Source of the DNA: Pseudomonas gingeri
Lineage (GTDB): Bacteria > Pseudomonadota > Gammaproteobacteria > Pseudomonadales > Pseudomonadaceae
Assembly: GCF_013385425.1 (NCBI RefSeq)
Contig: NZ_JACAQA010000017.1
Location: forward strand, 1 to 64,000
Direction: 5' to 3'
Length of the DNA stretch: 64,000 nt
The notes under the pieces are model-generated. The model was not told the DNA's origin and searched no databases. It saw only the letters and a list, made by a program, of their open reading frames with translations. Of the stretch, positions 7,411 to 15,327 are shown piece after piece. The position numbers were made by a program, and so were the translations under genes. Numbering within the stretch: the stretch's first letter is position 1; every line of letters starts with the position of its first letter.

Positions 7411-9015
7411 ATGCTGGCGTATCACCAAAAAAACTTTCTTATCGTCGATGATTTCTCCGATTTCCGCAGTTCAGTCCGGTCCATGCTGCGGGAGTTGGGG
7501 GTCAAGGAAGTGGACACCGCCGACACCGGGGAACAGGCGCTGCGCATGTGCGCCCAGAAACGTTACGATTTCGTGCTGCATGACTACCACCTGGGCGATG
7601 GCAAGAAGAACGGCCAGCAGGTGCTCGAAGACCTGATGACCGACAAGCTGATCAGTCATGAAAGCGTGTTTGTGATGGTCACCGCCGAAAGCAGCCAGGC
7701 CATGGTGCTCTCGGCCCTCGAACACGAGCCCGATGCCTACCTGACCAAGCCGTTCAACCGTGCCAGCCTGGCCCAGCGCCTGGAAAAGCTGGTGCAGCGC
7801 AAGAACCTGCTCAAGCCGATCATGGAGGCGTTGGACCGCGACAAGCCGGCCGAGGTGCTGGCCGCCTGCACCCGCCTGACCCAGCAGGACAGCCGTTTCG
7901 CTCCGTTGTGCCTGCGCTACCGCGCCGACGCGATGTGGAACCTGAATCAGTTCGAACCCCTGGAACGTTTCCTCACCGGCATCCTCGCCGACCGTCCGTT
8001 GCCTTGGGCTTATGCGCGCATGGGGCAGTTGCTGTTCAAACGCAACCAGATCGTCCAGGCCAAGGCGCTCTATGAGACCGCGCTCAAGGCGTTTCCGATG
8101 ATGCCGGCGCTCTATGACGGCCTGGCCGAGGTGTTGGTGCAGGAAGGCGATACCCGGCGTGCACAGAGCGTGTTGGAAGAGGCTGTACGCCTCTCGCCGC
8201 TGGCGGTGCGCCGACAGTCGATGCTGGGCAAGCTGGCCTTGGCCAACGAAGATTTTGAAAGTGCTTCCCGAGCTTATCGCCAGGCCGTGTCCCAGGGCGA
8301 GCAATCGCGTTTCAAGGACCCTGAGAGCAACCTCGGCCTGGCCCATGCGCTGATCAGCAAGGGCAGCGAGCGTGGCCTGGACACCCGTACCCGGCTGGAG
8401 ATCAACCAGACCCTGAGCGCGGTCGCCAAGGAAAACGCCAACGACCAGGGCTTGCAGGTGCGGGCGCGCTTGATGAAGGCCACCAGCCTGCTGCTCAACG
8501 ATGCCGAAACCGCCGACAAGCTCACCGAGCAGGCGATGTCGCGCCTGGATGGCATGGAGAACTTCATGAGCGCCGAGGCCGCGCTGCTGGTGGCCAAGCA
8601 GCTGCAGCAACTGGGCCAGGCCGATGCCGGCGCTTCGATGCTGAAGAACTGCGTGGAAATCTACGGCGACGATCCGACGGTGATGAAAGGGATCGCCAAG
8701 CTGACCTCCGACCCGGAGATCCTTGGCGGCGGCAAGGCGGCCATCGATCTCAACGTGCAGGGCGTGCGCAGCTACAAGGGCGGCAACCTGGACGAGGCCG
8801 TGGACCTGTTCCGCCGCGCCCTGGCGCTGCAGCCGAAGAACATCAGTATTGCCTTGAACGCGGCCCAGGCCCTGCTCGTCATCGCCCAGAAGGGCAGTGA
8901 TGCCGCAGTGCTCGAGGAGTGTCGCGGCTGTCTGAAAATGGTCGGCAAGATGCCGGACAGCGACCCCCGTTATGAGAGGTATCAGAAATTGCGTACCCGG
9001 GCATTTGGCGAATGA
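7411..9015 (+). CDS. Response regulator receiver with C-terminal TPR domain
   Basis: This 534-residue soluble protein has an N-terminal CheY-like receiver: acidic pair D13-D14, phospho-acceptor D58 in VLHDYHLG, T91 and K113 in LTKPF. The long helical remainder (about 130-534) is built of tetratricopeptide-like repeats, including an RRALALQPKNISIALNAAQ unit near the C-terminus. There is no DNA-binding or enzymatic output domain, so phosphorylation probably controls protein-protein contacts. The ATG at 7411 has AGGAA at a good distance; the upstream ATG at 7396 does not. It overlaps the kinase gene by 4 bp, which marks that kinase as its likely partner. The biological role is unknown. Confidence 0.85.
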   Translation: MLAYHQKNFLIVDDFSDFRSSVRSMLRELGVKEVDTADTGEQALRMCAQKRYDFVLHDYHLGDGKKNGQQVLEDLMTDKLISHESVFVMVTAESSQAMVLSALEHEPDAYLTKPFNRASLAQRLEKLVQRKNLLKPIMEALDRDKPAEVLAACTRLTQQDSRFAPLCLRYRADAMWNLNQFEPLERFLTGILADRPLPWAYARMGQLLFKRNQIVQAKALYETALKAFPMMPALYDGLAEVLVQEGDTRRAQSVLEEAVRLSPLAVRRQSMLGKLALANEDFESASRAYRQAVSQGEQSRFKDPESNLGLAHALISKGSERGLDTRTRLEINQTLSAVAKENANDQGLQVRARLMKATSLLLNDAETADKLTEQAMSRLDGMENFMSAEAALLVAKQLQQLGQADAGASMLKNCVEIYGDDPTVMKGIAKLTSDPEILGGGKAAIDLNVQGVRSYKGGNLDEAVDLFRRALALQPKNISIALNAAQALLVIAQKGSDAAVLEECRGCLKMVGKMPDSDPRYERYQKLRTRAFGE

Positions 9016-9704
9016 GTGAGACTCACGAGGGGCTGGATTTTTCCACGGTGATTGCCTCCACCGTGCATGACATGAAGAACTCCCTGGCGATGCTGACACA
9101 GGCCCATGGCCAGTGGTTGGCGCGCTTGCCCGATGCCCAGCGCGAAACCCCCGAGCACAGTGTGATCGAGTATGAGTTCGCGCATCTCAATACCATGCTG
9201 GTGCAACTGCTCGGACTGTACAAGCTAGGGGTCAATCAGCTGCCGCTGCGCCCGGATTACCATGAGATGGACGATTTTATCGGCGCGCAACTGGCTGGGC
9301 GCCAGGAGCTGCTGAGCAGCCGTGGGATCGTCGCCAGCTGTGAGGTCGGTGATTTCAGTCCGCTGGGTTTCTTCGACCGGGAACTGATCGGTTCGGTGGT
9401 CGGCAATATCGTCACCAATGCCATCGGCTACGCCTGTCATGCGCTGTTGATCAGTGTCCGCGAAGAGGGCGAGCAATTGGTGCTGACCATCAATGATGAC
9501 GGTCCCGGTTACCCGGAACAGATGGTCGAGCGCCAGGCCGATTATGTCCAGGGCATCAACCCGGCGACCGGCAGTACCGGCCTGGGGTTGTATTTCGCTG
9601 CGCGGATTGCCGGGCTGCACGAGCGCAACGGCGTGCGCGGGCGGATCGAGATCGCCAATGGCGGGACCTTGGGCGGGGCCTTGTTCAGTCTTTATCTGCC
9701 GTGA
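9012..9704 (+). CDS. Small cytosolic sensor histidine kinase
   Basis: This 230-residue kinase has no membrane segment. A short helical phospho-acceptor region carries H19 in VHDMKNSLAML. A HATPase domain follows, with N-box VVGNIVTNAIGYA, G1 box INDDGPGYP and G2 box TGLGLYFAARIAG. There is no recognisable input domain, so signal input must come through a partner or through the receiver-TPR protein encoded just upstream with a 4-bp overlap. Protein length and box order are those of a minimal kinase, so it does not look truncated. Confidence 0.85.
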   Translation: MSETHEGLDFSTVIASTVHDMKNSLAMLTQAHGQWLARLPDAQRETPEHSVIEYEFAHLNTMLVQLLGLYKLGVNQLPLRPDYHEMDDFIGAQLAGRQELLSSRGIVASCEVGDFSPLGFFDRELIGSVVGNIVTNAIGYACHALLISVREEGEQLVLTINDDGPGYPEQMVERQADYVQGINPATGSTGLGLYFAARIAGLHERNGVRGRIEIANGGTLGGALFSLYLP

Positions 9705-9788
9705 GTGCAATCGCCAGGGCGTACCCTGATTGTTCGGTCAGTCTTTTCTGTATTCCCTGCTTGAAATCCTGAACGGGTGATGCGTATT

Positions 9789-9819
9789 TTGTACAGGACG
9801 CCGTTAGCGGCCCGTACAA
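9789..9819. promoter_or_regulatory. Inverted repeat upstream of the gamma-glutamylation gene
   Basis: TTGTACAGGAC and GGCCCGTACAA form an imperfect 11-bp inverted repeat (9 of 11 paired) around a 9-base spacer, ending 16 bp before the ATG at 9836. It could be an operator or an RNA hairpin that sequesters the ribosome site AAGGA. No known regulator motif was recognised. Confidence 0.4.
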
Positions 9820-9835
9820 CAACAAGGATTGAGTC

Positions 9836-11179
9836 ATGACGACCGATGGCCAGCGTTCACTCGCCCAGCGACTGACCGGCATTGATGAGATTGAGTGTGT
9901 CACCCCGGACCTCAATGGCGTACCCCGCGGCAAGGTGATGACCGCCGAGGGCTTTCTCGAAGGGCGACGCCTGCAGATGGCTCGCGGGGTCTTGCTGCAA
10001 TGCATCATGGGCGGTTACCCGCCGGCACGTTTCTACGGCAGTGACGACGGCGACCTGGCGCTCAACGCCGATCCCCAGCAGATTCACCGCCTGCCCTGGA
10101 GCCGGCAACCCCGTGCCCTGGCCATTTGTGATGCGGACGAACTGAGTGGCGAAAGCTCCAGCCTTTCGACCCGTGGCCAGCTCAAGGCGGTGATCGCGCG
10201 TTATGCGGCCCGTGGCCTGGCGCCAGTGGTCGCGACCGAGCTGGAGTTCTTCGTCTTTGCCCCGAACCCCGACCCGACCCAGGCCTTCCTGCCGCCAGTG
10301 GGCCTGGACGGTCGACGCGAGGAGGGCCATTCGGCGTTCAGCGTCAGTTCCAACAACGGCTTGCGCCCCTTCTTCAGCGAAGTCTACGAATGCATGGCCG
10401 CCCTGGGACTGCCCCGGGATACCTTCATGCACGAAATGGGCGTCAGCCAGTTCGAGATCAACCTGCTGCATGGCGACCCGTTGCTGCTGGCCGACCAGAC
10501 TTTCCTGTTCAAGCACCTGCTCAAGGAAGTCGCCCTCAAGCACGGCCTGACCGTGGTCTGCATGGCCAAGCCGCTGGCTCACACCCCTGGCAGTTCCATG
10601 CATATTCATCAGAGCGTGGTGGCGGCCGACAGCGGGCGCAATGTGTTCAGCGATGCCAACGGCGAGCCGACCACGACCTTCCGGCATTTCATCGGTGGGC
10701 AGCAGGCCTGCCTGGCGGACTTCACCGCGCTGTTCGCGCCGAACGTGAATTCCTACCAGCGGCTGTGCCATCCCTTTGCCTCGCCGAACAACGCTTGCTG
10801 GTCCCATGACAACCGCTCGGCCGGTTTGCGTATTCCGGCCAGCGCTCCAGTGGCGCGGCGGGTAGAAAACCGCTTGCCGGGAGCCGATGCGAATCCCTAT
10901 CTGGCGATTGCCGCGAGCCTGGCGGCGGGCCTTTACGGGATCGAGCACGAGCTGGAACCGACGCCGGCGATCCAGGGTGAATTCCAAGTTCCGGATTCTT
11001 TGTCGTTGCCATGTACCTTGCATGCCGCGCTCGAACGTCTGAAACGTAGTCCGTTGGCCAGGGAGTTGTTCGGCAGCGTGTTCATTGAAGGCTATATCGC
11101 TTCCAAGAGCATGGAGCTGACCAGTTTCCTGGATGAAATTACCCCCTGGGAGCGTCGTGTTCTGGCCCCCCAGGCATAG
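9836..11179 (+). CDS. Glutamine synthetase family protein, probable gamma-glutamylpolyamine synthetase
   Basis: This 447-residue cytosolic ligase of the glutamine synthetase fold probably joins glutamate to a polyamine or other amine using ATP. Family signatures seen: N-terminal VTPDLNGVPRGKVM, the metal-binding TELEFFVF near residue 135, the MHIHQS nucleotide/metal segment near 257, and NRSAGLRIP with RVENRLPGADANPYLA in the C-terminal half. It lacks the adenylylation tail of true GlnA and matches the PuuA/PauA group; Pseudomonas has several such paralogues. An MFS carrier follows 72 bp downstream. The exact amine substrate cannot be read from sequence. Confidence 0.85.
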   Translation: MTTDGQRSLAQRLTGIDEIECVTPDLNGVPRGKVMTAEGFLEGRRLQMARGVLLQCIMGGYPPARFYGSDDGDLALNADPQQIHRLPWSRQPRALAICDADELSGESSSLSTRGQLKAVIARYAARGLAPVVATELEFFVFAPNPDPTQAFLPPVGLDGRREEGHSAFSVSSNNGLRPFFSEVYECMAALGLPRDTFMHEMGVSQFEINLLHGDPLLLADQTFLFKHLLKEVALKHGLTVVCMAKPLAHTPGSSMHIHQSVVAADSGRNVFSDANGEPTTTFRHFIGGQQACLADFTALFAPNVNSYQRLCHPFASPNNACWSHDNRSAGLRIPASAPVARRVENRLPGADANPYLAIAASLAAGLYGIEHELEPTPAIQGEFQVPDSLSLPCTLHAALERLKRSPLARELFGSVFIEGYIASKSMELTSFLDEITPWERRVLAPQA

Positions 11180-11251
11180 CTGTAGCCGTCCCGTTCGGGC
11201 TATCTTGTCGGATAGTCCGATACCCTATTCAAGGAGCCGCTCGGAACGCCG

Positions 11252-12592
11252 ATGCGCCAAATCTGGAAACCCTTTCGAGCACTGTATTTCGCCTCGCTGA
11301 TGATGTTGATCGGCTCCGGCCTGCTGAGTACCTACCTGGCCCTGCGCCTGGCCGCCGAACATGTCGACAGCCTGTGGGTGGGTGCCTTGATGGCCGCCAA
11401 CTACTTCGGCCTGGTGCTGGGCGGCAAGATCGGCCACCGGTTGATTGCCCGGGTCGGCCATATCCGCGCCTATGCCACCTGTGCCGGTATTGTCGGTGCG
11501 GCGGTGCTCGGCCATGGCTTGATCGACTGGCTGCCGGCCTGGCTGTTCCTGCGGATGATCGTGGGCCTGGGGATGATGTGCCAGTACATGGTCATCGAGA
11601 GCTGGCTCAACGAGCAGGCGGAAGCCAAGCAGCGCGGCGTGGTCTTCAGCGGCTACATGATTGCCTCCTACCTGGGGCTGATCCTCGGGCAGATGATCCT
11701 GGTCCTGCATCCGGCCCTGGGCCTGGAACTGCTGATGGCAGTGGCAATGTGCTTTGCCCTGTGCCTGGTGCCCGTGGCGATGACCCGGCGGATTCACCCT
11801 GCACCGCTGCATCCGGCGCCGCTGGAGCCGCGTTTCTTCATGAAGCGGGTGCCGCAGTCGCTGACCACCGTCCTGGGCGCCGGGATCATCGTCGGCTCCT
11901 TTTACGGCCTGGCCCCCTTGTATGCGTCCCAGCAGGGGCTTACCACCGAGCAGGTGGGTCTGTTCATGGGCTGCTGCATTTTCGCCGGTTTCCTGGTGCA
12001 GTGGCCGCTGGGCTGGATCTCGGATCGTTATGACCGGGCGGTGCTGATTCGCAGCATTGCCTTCTTGCTGGCGTTGGCCTCATTGCCCCTGGCAATCATG
12101 TCCCATGCGCCGCTGGAAGTGCTGTTCGCCTCGGGGTTCATGGTCTCCCTGCTGCAGTTCTGCCTGTATCCGCTGGCAGTGGCCTTTTCCAACGATCATA
12201 TCGAAGGCGATCGCCGTGTCTCGCTGACGGCCATGCTGCTGATGACCTATGGCATAGGCGCCAGTATCGGGCCCTTGGTGGCGGGTGTGCTGATGAAACT
12301 GTTCGGCAGCCAGATGCTCTACGCGTTTTTCAGCTTCTTCGCCTTGATGCTGGTGTGGCGGATCCGGCCGAAGGCGGTGACCAACCTGCATCAGGTCGAG
12401 GATGCGCCGCTGCAACACGTGGTCATGCCGGAAGCCATGTCGCCCCTTGGCGCGGCGCTTGACCCACGGGTCGATGAGCAGATCGTGCTGGATCAGATGT
12501 GTGACAGCGTCGTGCCGACACCGCCCGAGGCTGAGGTCGTGCCCGAGGTGGACGAGTCGGACCCGGAGCCGGCGCACAAGTCGAGCAACTGA
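11252..12592 (+). CDS. MFS transporter, YcaD-like
   Basis: This is a 446-residue inner-membrane carrier with 12 predicted hydrophobic segments in two halves. MFS loop motifs include GGKIGHRLIARVG after the second segment and GWISDRYDRAVLI in the equivalent place of the second half. The C-terminal 60 residues are hydrophilic and acidic. It follows the glutamine-synthetase-like gene in the same direction and ends at a shared bidirectional terminator, so the two may be co-transcribed. The substrate is unknown; an amine-related compound is only a guess from the neighbour. Confidence 0.88.
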   Translation: MRQIWKPFRALYFASLMMLIGSGLLSTYLALRLAAEHVDSLWVGALMAANYFGLVLGGKIGHRLIARVGHIRAYATCAGIVGAAVLGHGLIDWLPAWLFLRMIVGLGMMCQYMVIESWLNEQAEAKQRGVVFSGYMIASYLGLILGQMILVLHPALGLELLMAVAMCFALCLVPVAMTRRIHPAPLHPAPLEPRFFMKRVPQSLTTVLGAGIIVGSFYGLAPLYASQQGLTTEQVGLFMGCCIFAGFLVQWPLGWISDRYDRAVLIRSIAFLLALASLPLAIMSHAPLEVLFASGFMVSLLQFCLYPLAVAFSNDHIEGDRRVSLTAMLLMTYGIGASIGPLVAGVLMKLFGSQMLYAFFSFFALMLVWRIRPKAVTNLHQVEDAPLQHVVMPEAMSPLGAALDPRVDEQIVLDQMCDSVVPTPPEAEVVPEVDESDPEPAHKSSN

Positions 12593-12604
12593 AACGTTGA
12601 ACGT

Positions 12605-12642
12605 AAAAAAACGGGCCACCTGATAAGGGTGGCCCGTTTTTT
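12605..12642. terminator. Bidirectional intrinsic terminator
   Basis: CGGGCCACC and GGTGGCCCG form a 9-bp stem, with A-rich sequence on one side and T-rich on the other. It can end the MFS gene (plus) and flgZ (minus), which converge here. Confidence 0.9.
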
Positions 12643-12657
12643 ATGGCGACTGCTGGA

Positions 12658-13401
12658 TCAGAAGTCGTCGTCTTTATCGAAGCGCCGTGCTTCACGCTGC
12701 AACTGATAGACGAAGCGCTCGACCTGGCGCTGGACCAGACCGCTCATGTTGTGGAAGCGCACGCCGGCGAAGGTGGTGTTGATCCTTTCCTCGAAGTGCA
12801 GGTGGCGCAGTTCCACGGGGGCGGTCATCGGGCCGAAGGGCAGGGCGGCAATAAAACGCTCGTAGACCTGGCCCAGTTGCAGGCGGTCGGAAATATCGCC
12901 GTCGAAACGCAGTTTGCAACCGGTGGCGGAGATGTCCAGCAGTTTGCCGGTCAACGGCGCCTTGAGCTTTTCGCCACCCAGCTCGACATTGACCAGCGCG
13001 GCCAGCTTCAGGGCGGCACGGAAGGCATTGCGACGTTGGTGATAGACCACTTCATCGGGCATCGAGCCACGGTAGCAACCATTGGTCTCGTCGATGGTCA
13101 TGGGTTGCGGCTGTTCCCAGGCGATTCGCACGCCCTCATGGAAACCTTCGACCCGGAACGGCTCGCCGGCCAACAGGAAGCGTTCGCCATCGCGCGGCAT
13201 CATTTCGTCCAGGGCCAGGGTGCCGGCTTCGCGGTTGACGTCGATCACAAAACTCTGGAAGCGCTGGCTGCGCTCATGAAAGGTGATGATCAGCGGGTCG
13301 TGACTTTCCTGCAGCATCCGCAGGTTGGCGGAAATTTCCAGAGGCGTGCTAAGCACCTTGGGTGGCTGCGGAGCATCTTCCGCGCTTGGGGCATTGGACA
13401 C
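12658..13401 (-). CDS. flgZ: PilZ-domain flagellar brake protein FlgZ (YcgR-type)
   Basis: This cyclic-di-GMP effector slows the flagellar motor when the second messenger is high. It has 247 residues, with an N-terminal YcgR domain (about 20-120) and a C-terminal PilZ domain (about 125-235). The c-di-GMP-binding residues are visible as the RxxxR motif in YHQRRNAFR and DISATG. It lies 95 bp downstream of flgN in the same direction, as in other Pseudomonas where flgM, flgN and flgZ form one late flagellar unit. Confidence 0.92.
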   Translation of the reverse strand: MSNAPSAEDAPQPPKVLSTPLEISANLRMLQESHDPLIITFHERSQRFQSFVIDVNREAGTLALDEMMPRDGERFLLAGEPFRVEGFHEGVRIAWEQPQPMTIDETNGCYRGSMPDEVVYHQRRNAFRAALKLAALVNVELGGEKLKAPLTGKLLDISATGCKLRFDGDISDRLQLGQVYERFIAALPFGPMTAPVELRHLHFEERINTTFAGVRFHNMSGLVQRQVERFVYQLQREARRFDKDDDF

Positions 13402-13496
13402 GGTTCATCAATCTCCAGACAAAATACAACTGCACGCAAGAGCTAGCATTTTGCCAGCATGTTGCGCGCCTTGATAGAGCACGCGCAAGGCCTGGT

Positions 13497-13964
13497 TCAA
13501 GCCTGACTGAGCGGGCGCGGTTTCATGGACCTGGCCGTTGAGCCGCGCGCATCATAGAGGGCGGGGGTTTCACCGCCGGTCAGGATCTTCAACTGGTTTG
13601 CGGTGGTTGCTTGCTGAACCTGGATATTACGACCGTTGAGCTCGTTGGCGGTCTGGCAATCGGCCAGCAACTGGGTCAACACATCGCTCTGACTCAGCAA
13701 TTGCTCACCAATACTGGACTGCGCGGCGAGTTGTTCCAGGCCGGCACGGCTGGTGGGCAAATTGATGCTGGCGAGCAACTGGCTGCGCTTGCGACCATGC
13801 TGTTCCAGCAGAACGATCAGCGCTTGCTTGCGCGCCAGAATCTCCTCCAGCTCGAACATATTGCGACCATGGAGCGCCAGGGATTCGGCACGCAGCAGCT
13901 CAAGCAGGTCTTGAGCCGGGGCAAAATCGTCGATGATCAGTTGCAGCAGAGTGGTGTCGTGCAT
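13497..13964 (-). CDS. flgN: Flagellar export chaperone FlgN
   Basis: FlgN chaperones the hook-filament junction proteins FlgK and FlgL to the export gate. This 155-residue, almost entirely alpha-helical protein has the family pattern of a leucine-rich N-terminal helix (LLQLIIDDFAPAQDLLELL) followed by LARKQALIVLLEQHGRKR. It lies 48 bp downstream of flgM in the same direction and so is probably driven by the FliA promoter before flgM. FlgK and FlgL are not encoded in this window. Confidence 0.9.
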   Translation of the reverse strand: MHDTTLLQLIIDDFAPAQDLLELLRAESLALHGRNMFELEEILARKQALIVLLEQHGRKRSQLLASINLPTSRAGLEQLAAQSSIGEQLLSQSDVLTQLLADCQTANELNGRNIQVQQATTANQLKILTGGETPALYDARGSTARSMKPRPLSQA

Positions 13965-14012
13965 GGCTGGCCTTGGTTTTTAAGCGTCCAAAAGCCTGAC
14001 GCAGGCCGGAGC

Positions 14013-14333
14013 CTAGCGTTGGGCTTCGAAGTTGAGCAATTTGCTGGCGACGCGGTTGCTGTCGACTTTGTAGCTGCCATCGGCAACCGCCTGCTTCAAC
14101 TCGGCCACGCGGGCGCTGTTGACAACAGGTTGGTCACGCAGCTTGTCAGTGACTTGTTGCAACTGCTGAGCCTCATTACTGAGGTGTACCGATTCCCCGC
14201 TCTGGCTGACGGAGGCGGCCGGAGTACTCACAGACGCGGATTTGCCGGAGCCGTCGGCTTCCTTGCTGGCGCTGGTGCGCGTACTGCCAGTCAGTGACGG
14301 GGGGTTATTCAAACGACTGAAATCGATGACCAT
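14013..14333 (-). CDS. flgM: Anti-sigma-28 factor FlgM
   Basis: FlgM binds FliA and blocks late flagellar genes until it is exported through the finished hook. The 106-residue protein starts with MVIDFSRLNN. It has a disordered serine/threonine-rich N-terminal half and the FliA-binding C-terminal half (LRDQPVVNSARVAELKQAVA, then GSYKVDSNRVASKLL), as in the family. I start it at the ATG at 14333; a longer in-frame extension would run through the promoter. A FliA-type promoter lies 39-65 bp upstream. Confidence 0.95.
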   Translation of the reverse strand: MVIDFSRLNNPPSLTGSTRTSASKEADGSGKSASVSTPAASVSQSGESVHLSNEAQQLQQVTDKLRDQPVVNSARVAELKQAVADGSYKVDSNRVASKLLNFEAQR

Positions 14334-14371
14334 GATGAAAAAAACCTCTGGGTATTTGGACGCTTGCCTTG

Positions 14372-14398
14372 TTTTCGGCCATACCCGGAAAAACTTTA
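14372..14398 (-). promoter_or_regulatory. FliA (sigma-28) promoter for flgM
   Basis: On the minus strand TAAAGTTT (14391-14398) is followed after exactly 11 bases by GCCGAAAA (14372-14379). The enterobacterial FliA consensus is TAAAGTTT-N11-GCCGATAA, so the match is 15 of 16. This supports late-class control of flgM by the sigma factor that FlgM itself inhibits. Confidence 0.88.
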
Positions 14399-14485
14399 GG
14401 CTCAGATAAGAATGAGCCGGCACGTGTTGGCGGTGCGCCTTGGTGCAGCACAGTTTAGGAAAAGCTGCGGCTTAGCGCCAGTTCT

Positions 14486-15247
14486 CTACAACGCGACTTC
14501 CACCTGTCCCGGCGCGGTCACCCGTGCCTTGATCACCCGTTGGGAGTTCAGGTTCTTGATCCTGATCTGTTCGTTCAGGCCGCCATTGGACAAGGCCTCA
14601 CCCGGCATCTTGACCACCAGGCCACCGCTTGTCGCGCTGATGACCACCTGATCGCCCTTGCGAACCACCTCGGCCTGCTCCAGATGAACCAGGGTGATGA
14701 CCTGATCCATGACCATTGGTCGGACAAGTTTCTGCCCGATAGCCTCATCCGTGGACGTCAGGAAGCCCTGGCCGGCCAGGCTGATGTCGCGCTCGCGCAG
14801 GGTGACATCGCCGGGCTCAATGATTCCGGTGCGTTTCAACGGGCGCGTGGTGACCACCACATTGCGGAACAGCTTGACCTGGGCCGGCACGAACACGGTC
14901 CAGGGCGAGCTGCCTTCACAGCGGACCTTGACCGTGACCCGGCCAATCGGCGTGGCCGGGCTTTCCAGGTTGGCTGTCAATTCCTTGTCGCAAGCCGCCA
15001 TGCGCAGGCGCGGGTCGAGCTGGTTGACCTGGATTTCGTAGCGTCCTTCGGTTTGACTGGTAGCCAGATAGTCTTCTACCGTGAACTCAAGAAAGCCTTG
15101 GGTCACGCCGATAAGCTGATCAGGCAGGGTCGCCGAGTCGGCAAAGGCAGGGCCGCCGGGGTTCAGACTGCATAAAACCGCCAAGACCCAGAGCAATCTG
15201 CGGTACTGTGATGTCAGGCGTCGAAAAAATGTCGTTTGTGCTTTCAT
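14486..15247 (-). CDS. flgA: Flagellar P-ring assembly chaperone FlgA
   Basis: FlgA is the periplasmic chaperone for building the P-ring from FlgI. The 253-residue protein has a long positively charged N-terminus, a hydrophobic core near residues 18-30 and a cleavage region ending in PAFADS. An SAF-type C-terminal domain follows, including RKGDQVVISATSGGLVVKMP. The start codon lies only about 13 bp after a strong sigma-54 element, so the message may be almost leaderless. It is divergent from cheV. Confidence 0.92.
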   Translation of the reverse strand: MKAQTTFFRRLTSQYRRLLWVLAVLCSLNPGGPAFADSATLPDQLIGVTQGFLEFTVEDYLATSQTEGRYEIQVNQLDPRLRMAACDKELTANLESPATPIGRVTVKVRCEGSSPWTVFVPAQVKLFRNVVVTTRPLKRTGIIEPGDVTLRERDISLAGQGFLTSTDEAIGQKLVRPMVMDQVITLVHLEQAEVVRKGDQVVISATSGGLVVKMPGEALSNGGLNEQIRIKNLNSQRVIKARVTAPGQVEVAL

Positions 15248-15259
15248 AACAGTATAAAA

Positions 15260-15275
15260 AGCAAGGCTCGTGCCG
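15260..15275 (-). promoter_or_regulatory. Sigma-54 promoter for flgA
   Basis: Read on the minus strand the element is CGGCACGAGCCTTGCT, matching the consensus TGGCACG-N4-TTGCW at all but the first base. The GG and GC elements are separated by 10 bases as required. The predicted transcription start falls within 2-3 bases of the flgA ATG. Confidence 0.75.
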
Positions 15276-15327
15276 TTTAATGCTGAATAGGCGTCGGATC
15301 ATGAAGCTTGTGTGAGAGGTGGCTGGC

